From Cyanoderma ruficeps (lineage: Eukaryota > Chordata > Aves > Passeriformes > Timaliidae): a DNA stretch of 64,000 bases. The notes below the pieces were generated by a model. The model was not told the origin of the DNA. It saw only the letters and a program-made list of their open reading frames with translations, and ran no database searches. Position 1 is the stretch's first letter, and every line of letters starts with the position of its first letter. Made by a program: the position numbers and the translations under genes. The stretch covers positions 5,528,794-5,592,793 of the forward strand of contig VZDJ01000223.1 in NCBI GenBank assembly GCA_008694505.1, in the 5' to 3' direction. Below, one piece after another: positions 35,101 to 50,100 of this stretch.

Positions 35101-38100
35101 GCTGAGAGCAGCTCAGGGGGTTTGGGAACACCCCAAACCGAGCTGAGAGCAGCTCAGGGGGTTGGGTTTGGGAGCACCCCAGGCTCACCTCGGTGAAGGC
35201 CGTCTGCGGCCCGGTCCCCGCAGCGCGCACGTGGGCACCCAGGAAGTCGGCGAAGGACGTGTGCTGCTGCTCCCTGAAGTAGGTGCGCGCCAGGGAGTGC
35301 GCCATGAAGGCCCCCGCGGAGCTGCAGAGGCGGATGACGGCGTCGGGGGTGGCACAGTTGAGCAGGGCCAGGCGGGCCTGCTCGGTGACGCGGGGCAGCA
35401 GCTCGGGGCCCGCGCAGGCCGGGCCCAGGCGCTGCGTGGCCTGCAGCACCAGCGAGGCGCAGGTGTTGGCGTGGTAGCCCACGAACACGTCGGCGGGGCT
35501 GTACTGCTGCTGGCTGATGAAGTGCTCCTCCGTGTTGACCGCCGTGAAGTCCTGCACCCACTGCTTCAGCTCCCGCACGGCCTCCCTCTGCCCCTTGTCC
35601 AGCATGGTGTTGATGTCCAGGTAGTGCTTCTCCAGGCGGTTGATCAGCGGGATGGGGAAGTGCTTGTACACCACCTCCTTCTCCTCGATGACGATCAGGC
35701 GGAACTTGGGGTGCACCCGGCACTTCACCCGGTGGGTGCCCAGCCCCAAATCCACGTACTTCTGCCCGGCCAGGTACACGTAGTACTGGTTGAGGGCATC
35801 GTAGAGGCTCTCGTAGAGGTTCTGCAGGTTGAGGAGCACGACCATCTGGCCTGTTTCCATGCAGACCTTCACTCGGTTGATGTTCCTGCATATCTGGGTG
35901 TATTCTTGGTCCTTAGGAAAACTGGAGCCAAAGATGATTTCTGGTTGCTGGCGGGCAGTGAAAAAAACCTGCTGGAGGATCTGCAGCGCGGCGTAGTTCT
36001 CAGTCAACACAAGCAGGTACCTGCAGTCCCCGTCCTCAGCGCTGCAGTAAATGTTCTGTCGGATCAGCTCTATCCTACTGATGTCATGAGCATCTATCTC
36101 CCCTTCCTCTACCAACTTGGAGGTGAATATCTCCAAGGCATTGACATCATCTTTGCCACCGAAGTTTCGAAGAACCACCGCGGCGATGTCCTGAGGCGTG
36201 GGGTTCCTTTTGGAGCTCTTAGCTAAGGCAAAAAACATCTTTATGAGGCTGTAGTAGTCACGCAGGCCGAAGAACTCCCTGTCTTGGGCCTTGCAAATGC
36301 TTTCATATGCATCTGCAAAGTGATGGAAATACTGCTCGACCTTCTGCAAAGCCCCTCGTGCCGAGGAGCAAATGCCCTTTGCGCTCTCGATGAGCTCCTC
36401 TCTGCTGGGGTCCCCACGAGACACAAAGATGCCTCGATTCATCTTGGCAGGGTCCAAAGCCCAGTTGGAAATCCCGATGAAGCCAACCTTTTTGTGAGGA
36501 AGAGGGATGTCATCTATGCAGCCATCCTCCAAAAGTGGATGCAAAGTCTTCAAGGGCATTTTGGGAGAGTCTTCTGCCAGCCCAATCTCATCCAAAACCA
36601 CCACTGATACATACTCCTCCAAGTTCTTCCCTTCCTGGAATCGAGCACAGTGCTTGAAAGTGCCTATGATTCCCTCTGGAGTGGAGAGGGGGCTGCACTG
36701 AAAGGACACGAGATGGATCTGCTTCAGCTCCTTGAACAGATCAGAATGAGCTGCTTGGCCCTGCATAGCATCGGCCACGATGGTTTTTGCCAAGGATTTG
36801 GAGCTCCCAGGCTTCCCAACAAGAAAAAGAGGGATTTTCAGCTCAATACAGATGACCATCATGAAGACATTTTCCTTCAAGGCCAAGTTCCTTGCTATGG
36901 TATCCCGGAGTGGCACCCCACTCAGGAATAAGTCCTGCATCAGGGAGATTTCTTCCAAAATCTTTTTCTGGGTGTCGTAAGGCTTCGGGAGGACCTGGCT
37001 GATGGCAGTCCTGTACGGCTCCTTCCTTTCCAGGGACGCGTGGTAGCAGACCCCGACCGCCAGCACCAAGGACCAGATGACGTCGTTTCTGTCACCGCTG
37101 CCCTTGGCAGCTTTCCTCTCAGCCAGGTACTTCTCCAGCTCCCTCAGCAGCAGATGCCTGCGCCTGTAGAACCACTTGAACACCTCCATGCAGCGCTCCA
37201 CGTCCCGCAGGCTGACGAAGCTGCACTCGTCGTCCCTCTGCCTCATGTACTGCTGGGAGGCAAAGAGCACCTCCGTGACCGTCTTCACCTCGTCCTCCCC
37301 CATGGGCAGCTGCTCCGCCACGCGCTGCACGATCTGCTGGATGTAGAGCCTCTCGGCGCTGTTGTTGAGCTGCCCGAAGTCCCACACCAGCGGGATCATG
37401 CTGGGCGGGAGCGCGTGCACCCGGTACACGAGCTGTCTCAGCGGGATGGAGCCCAGCTTCTCCCTGCTGTCGTCGGCTTTGACCCGGTAGCCCAGCCCAG
37501 CCAGCTCCAGGCGCTGGATCATCCTGTCCGTGTGCTTGCGGTAGGGATTGCAGGCGGCGACGATCCGCAGGCCAGAGCCGGAGTCCAAGGGCTCCCCCTG
37601 CACCGTGCGGTCGCACAGAACCTCCTTGATGCTGCTCACGGCCTCTGTCGTGTTGGCCTCGTCGAAAAAGAGGACGGTGTCCAACCCGTGCTGCTCCTTG
37701 TTGAATTTAGCCAGGGCTTCTGCTTCTCTGACCCTGGCGTAGATCATCTCTGCAGTGGTGCCTCCGTGAACCTTGACGAGCTTCATGTTCTCCACCTCTA
37801 CAGAGCCCCTGCGTAACTGGCACAGGAACTTCACCAGCCTGGTTTTCCCACAGCCCGTTTCTCCCATGATGACGACCGGGATGTCGCAGCGGAAGCGCAT
37901 CTCGATGGCCAAGATTTTCAGCACGTTGTCTGTGGTGAGCTCATACGTCTTGTCGGGGTCAAACACGTGGGAGACCCCCAGCACCATGCAGAGCCTGTCG
38001 AGCTTCTGGTCACGGGGCAGCCGATCGAAGGGCACGTTGAAGGGAACCCTCTGCACTAACAAGCCCTGGTGCAGCCGGGGAGTCATGATGGCCTGCTTGA

Positions 38101-41100
38101 TGACATTGCCGTTCAGAGGATTGATGGCATCGATGCGATTCCCCAGCTGCTGGAAGTGGAAACCAATGAATGTCATGGACACGCGATCCTCGTTGAAGAA
38201 CAGGTAGGGATGAGGCTCCGACTCCCACTTCTTCCTGATGCGGAAGGGAAGCAGATCTTCCTCCGCCACGTTCTCCAGGTGGGAGGAGTCCCTTCCTGAA
38301 CTCTGGTCAGAAATGGTCAGAGAGGGCGTGGCAAAATCCCGCGCCATTAAAATCATGAAGTCAACCACAAAGTTCTTGAAACCACTCAAAGTGTCCCGGA
38401 CAAACTCAGGGTTGCAGAAGACAGAAGCCTCGCAGTCTCTCAGCTGGATGTTGAGGAACCAGGTGAAGTTGCGGAGCTCTGCCCAGGAGGGATCCATGAC
38501 CCCACAGTGCAGCAGGAAGAGCTGCAGACACTCTGCAGGGCTGCCTTCCACCGAGAGCGCCTTGTAACAGAAGAAGTCCAGATCACACCCCTGGTTAAAC
38601 CTCTTCAGGTACTGGAAGGGTCTCTGGAAAGCCTCACTGCGGAATTCCTCCTTGTCCATTCCCACATCCCCAGAACAGTTCTGAAGTGTCTCCATTTCTA
38701 GCACTTCTTTGGGAGACTTGCATGTTATTTTAGGGAACACATCCAGGAAGTGATACTTCTGGCTCGCTGACACCTGGAGAGGAGAAAAAGAAAAGAAAAG
38801 GCCATCACAGAGCTGTAGCCTCAATCTTCATCACCTTAGCTAAACTGTTCTTAGCAGTCCCCTTGCCTAAAACCACAGACCTGAGGAACAGGAGCCAGCC
38901 TTTTCCCCTGTATATCCCTTCTTCCACTTACAGTGCACCAATGAATCCTATTCCCTCCTAACATGAGCCTGGCATCACCTCCAGCCCCTTCTCAGGGCTG
39001 TGTCAAAGGAAACTTCACCCAAGAAACTGTTGGTATTTATTCCAGTCACCTCTACATTCTGTTCTTACTGCCGCATATAAATATCTCCCTGCTTTCAAAC
39101 ATGCAACATTAAATGATTGCATTTTTGTGTTTCCTGTAAATGTTACGGTGGGGGCAGTGAGGCTTGGACTAACAGGTCTTCAGAAATCAGAAATCACCAA
39201 TCCAAGGAAGCTGGACAGGCCTAATTTGCTGTCTGGTGTTAATGTCACTTTGTACAAGACCAGGGACACCAGTTTGTTATGGGATACAGCACACCCCCAA
39301 GGAAACAGGAACTCCTGTGCTGTGTCTGCAGTTACAGTCTCCACAACCCAGCCCAGCTATGCACAAACACGTGCAAAGTGACAGAGGAATTCCCAGAAAA
39401 CGAGCATTGCTGGTACATACAGGTCTGGCTGCTTTCTTTGGCACTGGGGACACCTCCAGGATTTCAATGATGTACAGATGACACTTCTGCCGCAGCCACA
39501 TATTGCCATTGTTGTCTGTCAGGTACTGCAAAACCAACAGCTTGAAGAGAAACTCTGGAATTCCACGCTGCACCTACCACAAAAAGAGACACCAGAATAT
39601 TCTTTATTTACCCATCACAACTTCACAGAATCACAGAACAGCTGAGGGTGGGAAAGCTCTCTGTTCAAAGCAGGCCCAGCTGGAACAGGCTGCCCAGGGC
39701 CACATTCAGTCAGGGTTTTACTGTCTCTAAGGCTGGAGACTCTACAGCTTCTCTGAGCAACTGTTCCAGAGTTCAATCACCTTGATGGTGTTGGTGTTAC
39801 ACAATAATTAGAAAACACATGCTAGGAAAATGGCTAATTGAGAAACAAGAGCTTTAAAGAAAGCTCCTGCAAAGGTCCATACAGGACCTGGAGGATAAGG
39901 CAGCTGTGGGAGGGATGTACTCACTGAGGAGGTGATATCAAAATGGAATATCATGGGCTTTGTCTGGTGTTCTCTCTTCAGGAAAGGCAGGAGAGATTTT
40001 AGCACTTTATCTTCATCCACTTCTGGTTCAATCAGTCTGATGGTTTTCAGAAGTTCTGTACAGTCAGGCTGCTCTTCTTGCAGTCTCTCATGCAGCCTCT
40101 TCACATAGAGAGACTTCCCTGTTACAAAAAACACCACAAGAATTAAAGCCATCAATATCAGATGTCTCCCATTAAGACCACAATAGACAGAAGAAAATAA
40201 AATGTTTAAGTGCCCCATGCCCTAAAATCTCTGAAGCTTCCTAAAAGCCATTCCAGAAGAAAGTTTAAATCTGGTTTAAGCAGCTGGAGCCTGGAATCCA
40301 AAACACTGCTCTTGTCATCCATATGGTTTGTTTTCCTTCCACTGCCTGAGAGAAGCTTTATTCTTCATTAGGACTCGAATCTGTTCTACTTTGTGCTTGT
40401 TTCTAAAGTCAAACCAGGGGATAAAGTGACTTCCAGCTTTCACCTCACTGCACTGACCAGTCTGAATTGCTCTTTCTCACCAAGATACTCAAAGCTTGGA
40501 CACAAAACCTGGCAGGGTGAACCCCGCTGTGGTTTTGAACTGTCAGAGGAGCCCACTCTGCACGTGCCACCTTACCCATGCCGGCTCTTTTGGAGGACAC
40601 AATCCCAACACACATGTGCTCCTTGAACACGGCCGCAGCCGAGCCGGAGGGCTCAGCCACTCGGAAGTGGTGCTGCAGGTACTGCTGCATGTCTGCCCAC
40701 GACCTCTGGGGAATCATGTGCACCTTGCAGTGGCTGAAGGCAGAGGGCAGGTAGCTGTTCTCCCGCTCACAGTTGCACAGGATGATGAGCCTGTAGGAGC
40801 TGTTGTAGCGCTGCAGGCGCTGGAACAGCTCCTCTGCCCTGCAGCTGACGTCGTAGCTGAGCTCGTCGGCGTAGAGCATGGTGTAAATCTTGTCCCCCCC
40901 GGGGCAGGGAATGAGGCACCTGCGCAGGAACAGCCCCACCTGCTCCTCCGTGGTCTGGGGCGTGCACAGCAGCACCTCATCAAAGGTGGGGAGGGGCTGC
41001 TCGGGGCTGTTCATGTAAATGGCCAGAGCGGAGCTGAGCACCTCGGAGCGAGGGCAGGTGATCAGGTTGGGCTGGCCCACGCACAGCAGCTCCTGAGGGA

Positions 41101-44100
41101 AGACTCTGGTGACACATTCCCTGTCCCTGCTGGCCAGATCCTCCAGCCACAGGCCCAGCGTGTCGATGTCCAGGCAGTTGGGCAGGAAGAAGGCCATGTT
41201 GTCCATGTAGTACTCCCAGATGCACTCCAGCCGGGTGCTCAGGTCCTCCTCCCCATCCAGCAGCACTAGGAAGTCAGAAACAGCCTCCCCTGGGCTGGGG
41301 GGCTCCTGGCTCCCGAGGGCTCCGAGGATGTCCTCCTCGGTGCAGCGGCGGTTGAGGAAGGAGAGCATCATGAGGGCAGCCTGGCTGGGGCTGCCCTGGC
41401 CCAGCTCTGAGCACAGGTACACCAGCTGCTCTGCGCTGTAGTAGTTCAGGTAGAAATGCTCCCGTCGCTTCGCGTACATGAAGCTTTTCCAGCTCTCCAG
41501 GAAATTCTCCATGGTCTTGCAGAGGGCTGGGAGCACGACTGCCACGTCCCCTTGCCCTTCCAGCTCTGGGATGGGGCCCAGGGAGAAGTCTATAAAAACA
41601 CAGGCTTCTTTGTGGGGTGAACAATACACTTGGGCAAGCCAGGAGCGGAAGAGCATGTTCCCAGCTGAGTAAAGGTCTATAAAGGCCTGGGCAAGTCTCT
41701 GGACATTGGAAAAGACCTGTGTGAGGACAGAGGAGAGAGAAACAAGCTGATTTACAAGTTTCAGTCATGAAACCACTGGAAAGGCATTCAGTGAAGAGAA
41801 AGTCTTTGGTCCTAAGGTGTGTCAGGCCTTGTACAGCAACCACAGACTCTGGGACTTTTTAAGAGCAGCATCCCCAGTAAACCAGTTAGGAACTCCCAGC
41901 TTGCTGCCAGAGCACAGTGATGCTGCCAGCCAGGACAATTCCCAGTGCAGCCAGAGGATAAGGCCAGCAGTTCACTGCTCTGTCTCCAGCTTAGCTCCAC
42001 CTCAACAAGGAACCAAAGGCAGGAACACCCACGTGCCTGTGACCCCCACCCCCAGCAACTCCACTGTCAACCACAGCCTTAAAAGCTTATACTCCAGGGA
42101 AAATCCAGCCCTGGCCCCAACAGCAGTAACCCCCTGGGTTTGGAATCTGACCTCAGAGAACCTCTCCACCTCCAGGCCTTGCTCTCCCTTGGCTGACATG
42201 AGCATCAGTTTGTTCTGCAGCTCACGGAGCTCGGCCAGCGAGTATTTCCAGGTCTCGGCGTCCTCCGAGGTCCCCGGGAGGGTGAAGTGCAGGACACTGT
42301 CCAAGGAGACCTGCAGAGCAGAGGCTGTCAGCATGGCTGGGGCTGCCCCAGGCAGGAGGGGCAGCAGGAGGGGTTCAGTGAGCTCACCTTCTGGCCATCA
42401 GCTGGTGCCCTGAGCACATAGACCCCTCTGCTGTTGATGGCAGCTGCCAGGGACAGCGAGGACAGCTCCACGGAGCCATGGCTCTCCTTCACTGTCTTCA
42501 GCCACTCCAGGTGCTGAGCTGAGGCACGCTGTGGGGAGAGGAGACACAGCACTGCCCTGGCTGCTCTGAAATCCAGCATCTCTGACTTTTACACCTGACC
42601 AGGACAAACAGCTTGGGCTGGCACCAGAGTTTTGTGACGGGGAAGGATGAAAGGAATGAGTACTGGCTTCAGCCTGCTCCTTCTGCACAGTTCTTCCTGA
42701 CCCACTCCAAGGGAGGCTGAACAGAGCCCACAGTGCTCCAACACCTCTGGCAGGCCCTGCTGCAGAAGGACAGGAGTTCCCAGGCATCTGCCTCCCCTCT
42801 TTCACACCATCAAACTTGCACGAGCAAAGCCACACCACATCACACTGGAAAGCCTTGCAGTGCCCTGGAGAAACCTGTGCTACCCCAGTCACAGCTGCTG
42901 CAGTGAATTTTTGTAGTACAGAAACATCAGCTATATTTCCTCCTATTTCCTCTTCTGGATAACAGGAGCTGCAGGGACGCCCCCACACAGGCGCCATTTG
43001 CCCAGGGCAGTCCAACCTCCAGCCACTCCTGGAAGGCAGAAATGCAGGAGGATGCAGAGGCCCTGCAGAACTCACCAGTTTCTGGGGGAGGGTCTCATCG
43101 CTGTCCAGGGCTCTCCACAGCTTCTGCAGGCAGTGCATGAAGTCCTCGAAGCCCGAGTCGCGGGGGAGCTCGTAGAGCAGGGAGGAGTAGCCGTGCACAG
43201 TGCCATGGAAACACGCCACACGGTCCACGTCCATGTCGTTCTCCCCAGCAGAGATGGAGGCCAGGTCAACAAACACCTTCAGCTCGTTTATGTCTGAAAG
43301 GAGGGGACACGGGAGTGAACAAGGAATGAGGCAGCTGGGACAAATGCAGGAAGAATACTTTGACTACCAGCTCCTGAGAGCTGCCCTCTCCCCATCAGCT
43401 TTCCCAGGCCACCCACCCATCCATCCATGGAGCCCCCCAGGCCCCTGGATCCCCGGCCAGGACGGGGGCAGTGCCTGGGGGGTGTGTGCAGGCGAGGGTG
43501 TCTGTGCAGGACAGGCCACTCCACCCTCTGGAACAACACGTGTGAACTGAGCAGCAGCAGGTGCTGAGGCCCTCCAGGCCCAGCCCAGCTGCCAGCAGGG
43601 TGCTCACACTGTGCTGCACCAGCCCACAGTGCATGGGCACATTTAAAGGGTCCTCACAGCACGTCCCACACCAAAGCCCAGCAGGGATGCAACTATCAAC
43701 ACCAGAAGCTGCGAAGGCACCAAGCAGATGGGTCAGGGATGCAGTGCTCCTTCTGCCCCCACACAAGCTGCCATCCCTTCCAGTCCTCTGTCTAATTCCT
43801 GGATGAGCAGCACACACCTGTCAGCGCTTCCCTGACCCAGCACACAAACTCCTTCTGCTGGGCCAGCTCCTTCAGGCAGCCCCGGCGGGGCACAGTGATC
43901 CCCTCCAGCCGCTTCTTGGCTTGCACCAGCTCGGAGCTGATGGAATCCAGCTTCTGGGTCTTGTAGGATTCAAGCTTTTCTGTCTGGAAAGCAAGTAGTG
44001 CAAACACACACTGAGTCTGGAACTGGGAAACGCCACTGGTTCTGCAGCAGGGAAAGGAAAGCCCTCTGCAAAGCCACACCCCAACACAGCAGTATCATCA

Positions 44101-47100
44101 TCTCTCTTTAAGGAATGACTACACAAAAGCACCTGGAACACCTGATTTTTACATCAAATAAGCATTTTGGGACAAGGAATGGCTCTTGACAGACTGGGAT
44201 AGACTTGCGGGGAGGTTCGAATTTAGCCAACACCCTGACAGCACAGAGCCAAAGACAGGGATACTCACTATATGCAACAAGTTTTCCAGGATACTGAAGT
44301 CACCAGAGAGGCCTAAACTCTCTTTGACCTGGACAATGATCTTGGCAGCATCAAAGGTTAAATGCATTTCATGGTACTGCTGGATCTGCTGGACTCGGTG
44401 GTCAATCCAGTCTTTGCTTTGTGCAGGCTGGAGCTCACTGATGATGTTCAGCTCTGCCCTGAGATCCTCAGGACGATTTGTGAATTCATGGAAAATTCTG
44501 TCAACTGCAGAAAGTGTGAGACTTCCTGACCTGAGATCATCGTACAGCATTGCATAGTTGTCAAAGCAAGGGCGGATCATGCTGTCCAGAACATCATCAA
44601 GGTCCAACTCAGGAACCATCTCCTCCTCGTCGTCCTCCTCCTCATCCTCTGAATTGTCACCCTCATACTCCTCTCCTGCCTTCTCTGCTGCTTCCTCCCA
44701 GAACTGCTGCAGGGTCAGGCTGTCCTTGAAAGAGTGCATTTTGTGGACAAACTCTTTGAGCTCTGGGCTCAGGCTGTAGAAGGCCTTCAGGGGTTTACTT
44801 CCCATGACCACGAGTTGATTCAGTCTCTTTGAGCGAAGATCTTCAGAGTATTCAAATTCCACCTGACCTACGTTCACTGTAAAGCAGAGACAGGTGACAG
44901 GGAGATGAGGTGGTGCAGCCTCCCTCCAGCCCACCTCATCCCAAACCCCAAACCACAAAAGGCTACCAGGCAAGTGGACCCCTGTGAGTGTCATTTGATG
45001 CAGAAGCACTCACTTGATCCCCCCCAGTGCTCTGGGTTTACTCCCCCTCTCCTCACCCTCACTTTGGGGTTTAGAATCAAACCTGTTCCCAAAGCCAAGA
45101 GATTGGCAAGGAAAATGCTGTTTTCTGGAGTTGCCACTTTCAGACTGCTCCCTCAGAACTTTACCTCTCACAGACTTCTGCACCTTCCTGCACATGCTCA
45201 GGAAGATTCCTATTGCTTTTTGCTCTCTTCTGAGCTGTGTGACTTCCTCCTGCCTCAGCTGCAGCAGCTCTTTCAGGCTTCTCTGGAGCAGGGCCTTTTC
45301 CTCCCTCGGCCGTTGCTGGTGCTCTGAAAGAAAACTCACTTGGAGTGACAAAGCAGACACTTCCCACGGCCTGCACCCTGACTCTGGCTGGGAATTACAG
45401 TCACAAACCCCACAGTGACAACACAAACTGGAGCTGGGAGCTCCCTGCCCAGGCCAAGGGACAGCTCTCCGAACTGCTGCAGCCCCTCCTGAGCACCCCT
45501 CACACCCCTGCAGCCCCTCCTGAGCACCCCTCACACCCCTGCAGCCCCTCCTGAGCACTCCTGACACCCCTGCAGCCCCTCCTGAGCACCCCTCACACCC
45601 CTGCAGCCCCTCCTGAGCAGGCCAACACCACTACAGTGATGCTCTAAGCCAACCATGCCCCCTCTGAGCTCATCTCTTACTTGTGTCCCAGATGCAGAGG
45701 AACTGCTCCTTGTGCTGGAAAACCTCCTCCAGGTGTTTCAGGAGGATGCGGCCGCTGCTGATGTCATCGGTGACACTCGTAAGCACAGAGTCTGCTGTGG
45801 CCATCACATCCTTTGCCTCATCTGTGAGTTTGTCCAGAAGGTTTCCCTTTGCTCCTGTCCCAGAAACAAAGCGTGTCACGTTTCCCAAAAACCAGGCAGA
45901 AGCGGGAACCTTCCCATGCCACGGCACAGAGCCCTTCCGTTCCCTGCTGAAGCCCAAGAGCCTGGGCACTCACACCACCCCCCAACCCCTTGTGTCCTTC
46001 TGAACAAAACCAGGATCTCAGGGAACTTTGCATGGAGAGCCCAGACCCTGTGAGGCAAACAGAAGCCATTTGGATCTGTTCACTTGGCACTCCTCGGCAT
46101 GTTTGTGTGCCAGTAACTTGTGAGAACTTCTCAGAGAAAGGAGTTATGGTCCACAAATCCTGAGGGAGCTGCAGTGGATTAGCACAAGGGGAACACTGCC
46201 TCCCTCTCCCTTGGCCTTCCCTCTCCAAACCCAAGCTGAATACTTCAAGCTTTGAGATAAGGACTGAAACAAGAGCAGGGCAATTTCTCTGCTGCTCTGT
46301 ACAGTGGCAGCAGTGAGGCAGAGAAAAGCTTCTCAGGGCCTCCTAAAACCCAACCACAGACCTACCATTAAAGCTGAAGATCTGTTTGACGTCAGGCCAC
46401 GTGAGCAGATGGTGCAGAATCTTATCAAAATCCCCCTCACACTGCCCACCCCGGACTGGCCACGACTTCACCACGACAGCAGACACGACCTGGCTGAACT
46501 GGCTCATGTTGTAGGCAGACATCTTCTCCAGGAGATTGCTGTGCGTCTGCCAGGGCACACAGAGAGGGCAGGGCTGTGTCGGATCTTGGGGTGCCTCACG
46601 GTGTCTGTGTCTCAAAAGTGGCCCTGACACCAAGGAGTCACCTCCAGTGCCGAGGCAAATTCCAAACCAGCCCTGTGACACACCTGGCACCCGAGCTTAG
46701 GGTGGAAACACATCACAAGCATTCCTCACGGACCTCATTTCCTGATTTCTTGTTGGTGTTTTTTGTTGCTGGTTTAACAAACAATCCACAGCAACTCAAG
46801 CAACATCCACCTCCCCCTCCACCCCAAGGCACATCTCTATGCAATGGAATTGGGGTGAAATTCCACTTTTCTTTCCCTTCCCGTCCCAGGGCAGACACAA
46901 TACCTGGGAAGCTGCAGTTACAGCCTCTATGGCACAGCTCTGGAAGCACTGGCTGATGGAGGAGTCCATCTGTGTGATCCGCTGGTGCTGACAACAGTAC
47001 ACCAAGATTTGGTTCACTGAAGGCTCCTAAAGGGCAAAAAGGGAGATTTCTCATCAACTCAGTCTCCAAAGTGTTTCTCCTGACAGCATGAAACAGAGCT

Positions 47101-50100
47101 GCTATCAAGGCAATGAAAGGAACCTGAGCATCAGCCCATCTCTGAGGGCCTGGAAGAGAGACCAAACAAATAAATGCTTGGAAAGTATTTTAATAATTTC
47201 CATCTAAAGTGTGTGATTACTTAACATCCACCTCTCCAAGCCAAGCTCATAGCAGAAAAGATTTGTTTCCTGATTTTCCTGTGAAAACCAATGGCTTAAG
47301 GAAATGTGTGACTGCTGTAGAAAGGAGATGAGGAGATGCACAGGGTGAGTTTGGAAGGGCCTTACACACGTGGGTGTGCATTTGGAGCCTGAACAGCACC
47401 ATTTGTGCACAAGGAGTGAAAAGAGAAGCACCAGTTTGGCTTCTCTGAGCCCTTGGAAGTTTACTTTGCACTCAGTGGCTCTTCAAACTACAGAGGAGAC
47501 AATTGCTGAGAATGTGGATTTCCTCTGCAGCACCAGGACCTGCAGCCAGGCCACTGACACTGAGATTCCAGCCTGGAACATCGTCATGGCCAATTTTGAG
47601 CCTCCAGAACCTGGTTTATAACAGCACTGGCAATAGTTGTGGCCAAAGCCACCGTGTTCCCACGTGCTCCTGCTCCAAGCACAGCACAAGTCACTCCACC
47701 TGCTCTGGACCACCAGCCAAGCCTGCCTGGAGCCTCCCCTACCTGCTGGATTCTCTTCTTCAGATCTGCAAGCAAAGTGTTCCTCCACTTCTGGGTGAAC
47801 TGCTCATCTGGAAAGCTGATAGTCACAAACTTATTCCAGGCCTGCAAGCAAACAAACCCAAAACACTGAGTGCTGAGATTTAACAGAGAAGGAAATGAAA
47901 AGAACAATGTAGAAGAGAGGCCCCACACGCCTCAGACAGTCTGCAGCCCTTCCAGATGTTTCCCTCCTGAGCAAAAGGAACACTCAGAGCTGCAAAAGGC
48001 AGCTTTTAAGGCCAGACTGGCAGGGGCTGCTCTGAGCTTTGCCTGAAGGCCTGAGGACAAACCAGTGGGACATACTGGGAGCAAGACAACACCAACAAGG
48101 GGCAGGTCCCCACCCCAGCACGGCCTTTAGGAACAGCCAAGGAAGAGCAGAACTGAGGTGAGCTGAGAGCACCAACTGCAGCCCTTGGCTCCTCGGCCCA
48201 GCAGTGTCTCAAACACTGCCCATCCCCAGCCACAGCTCCAGAGCCCAGCACACCCAAGACCCTGTAAAACCCCTTCTTATTGCCATTATTAGATGACAAA
48301 CCTGAAGCTCAGAGAGGGAAGAGAAGGTCACGTGTTCCAGGCGCTCCTGCAGCAGCTTCTGCTTCAAAGCGTTTCTGAACCAGGTTCGAGTGTCCCTCAG
48401 AGCTCCACTGAGCAGCTCTGCCACTGCAACTCCCTGCACTGCATCCCCTGGAACCTGCCCCACGCAGAGGGGAAGGCAAAAAAACAACCACAGTTCAAGC
48501 AGGGCAGCAACAGACAGCTGGGTGAAATCGGTATTTATAAATTTATAAAGTATTTATAAAGAGAAGGCCCAAACGCATCCAGAACACAAAAATTCCCAGC
48601 AACAGAAAGGGCAGAGAGAGGCTGGAAAAGTGCAGTGCTTACAGGCAGGTCATCCTTAAGCTTGTTCCAGGAAGTAAAGACAGCAAATGTTTAAGGGGAA
48701 ACAAACCCAGAGTTAAAGCAAAGCTTATCACAGCAAACCTGGGCATCTGACCTTATCTTCAATAAGAACCAAACTCGTGAGGTGGTTCCACAGCTCTCTC
48801 AAAGTACCACAGTCTTGCTTAGAGTGTGGAGCTCTTCGAACTGAGACTGGGTCTGATCTAAACCCAGTCCCCTGTCCCACACTTGTGATATTTCTGGTCA
48901 CCTTGATTGTAACAAGCCAAGAGTTCCCTGGTACTCACTGCTGGGGGCTGAAGTTGGGCAACCTTGGCGATGAGGGTGGCAGCAGTGGCAGGGATCAGGA
49001 ACCACTGCATGCTCCTGGTGGCCTTGCAGAGGCTCTCGTGCACCCTGAGGCAGCAGGACAAGCAGCACCGCCAAGAACGAGCTCCCAGAGCTCTGCAGGG
49101 CAGCAACAACAGAAAGAGAATTAATTTTCTGCTCTGAGGAAAAAAAAAATTATAAACAAAGTTGGGATTTTGCATCCTGTTGGGATGCAAATTCCTCTGG
49201 GCCCCATTCACACAGGCTCAGAAACACTCAGAAATGTGAGGGCCGAATTAAAACCTCCAGAGAAATGAAAAGACATAAATCCACGCAGACATGAGGTAGA
49301 AATGTAAGTTTCTTTCTCTGAGAAGTTGTCACAAAGGTGCACTTACCTGGCTGGGGGCTCATCCAAGGCACAGAGCACTGTGTTCAGAAGCTTCTCTACC
49401 ACCTGAGGATGGAAAGACAAAAATAGGAAAGTGTGGAGGAGATTTTAAAGGAAGAGATTCCTATGAGGAAAAGGGAACTCATTATTCCTTCACATCTTCT
49501 CCAACATTTTTATAAATGCACTGTAAAATAGCAGAACTTATTTACTGGACATCAGAGCCAATACCTGGGCAGCTTTGATATGCACAAACACAACCTGTGC
49601 TTCCGACAATTTGGGGTTTCAAATCTATTATTAGTTGCAAGGTCCTACTCCTGCTGTCCTCACAGCAATACAAGAATTTTCACAACAGCAGGAAAACCTC
49701 CCAAACCAGCAGCCCCTTGCCCAACCCTCCTCTGAGAGAAAACTGTTTGAAGTGCATGTCTGAGGATTCAAACATTTGCCATCACTAACCAAAGCAAATC
49801 CAGCTCAGAACACCCTCCTCTCATCAATGCCAACACCCCTTTTTGCTGCAGATACACCCCCAACTCTCCCCCTGAGGAGTCTCTGATTTCAAAGCAAGGA
49901 TTTTTGGTCTTAGCTAGGTGTGAAGCTCTTTGTGCTTGACCTGCTGCCAGCCCCAGCCCCCTCAGTGATGGTCAGTCCTGCCAAAGACACCCAGAGCCCA
50001 GTCTGAGCCTTCATCCCTGAGCTGGGTGAAGATGCCAGAAGACAAACCTTAGAGCAACTCCATGAGACATCAACAGTCTCCAATCTGTAGGAAACACCTT

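Noticed and set aside
35162..36226. 354-codon plus-strand open frame opposite the giant RNF213 exon
   Set aside because: It is a mirror of the GC-rich coding strand: residues are Leu, Val, Gly and His rich with no family resemblance, and the minus-strand reading is clearly RNF213.
37040..37816. 258-codon plus-strand open frame
   Set aside because: Also an antisense shadow of the RNF213 AAA exon, with no motif of its own.
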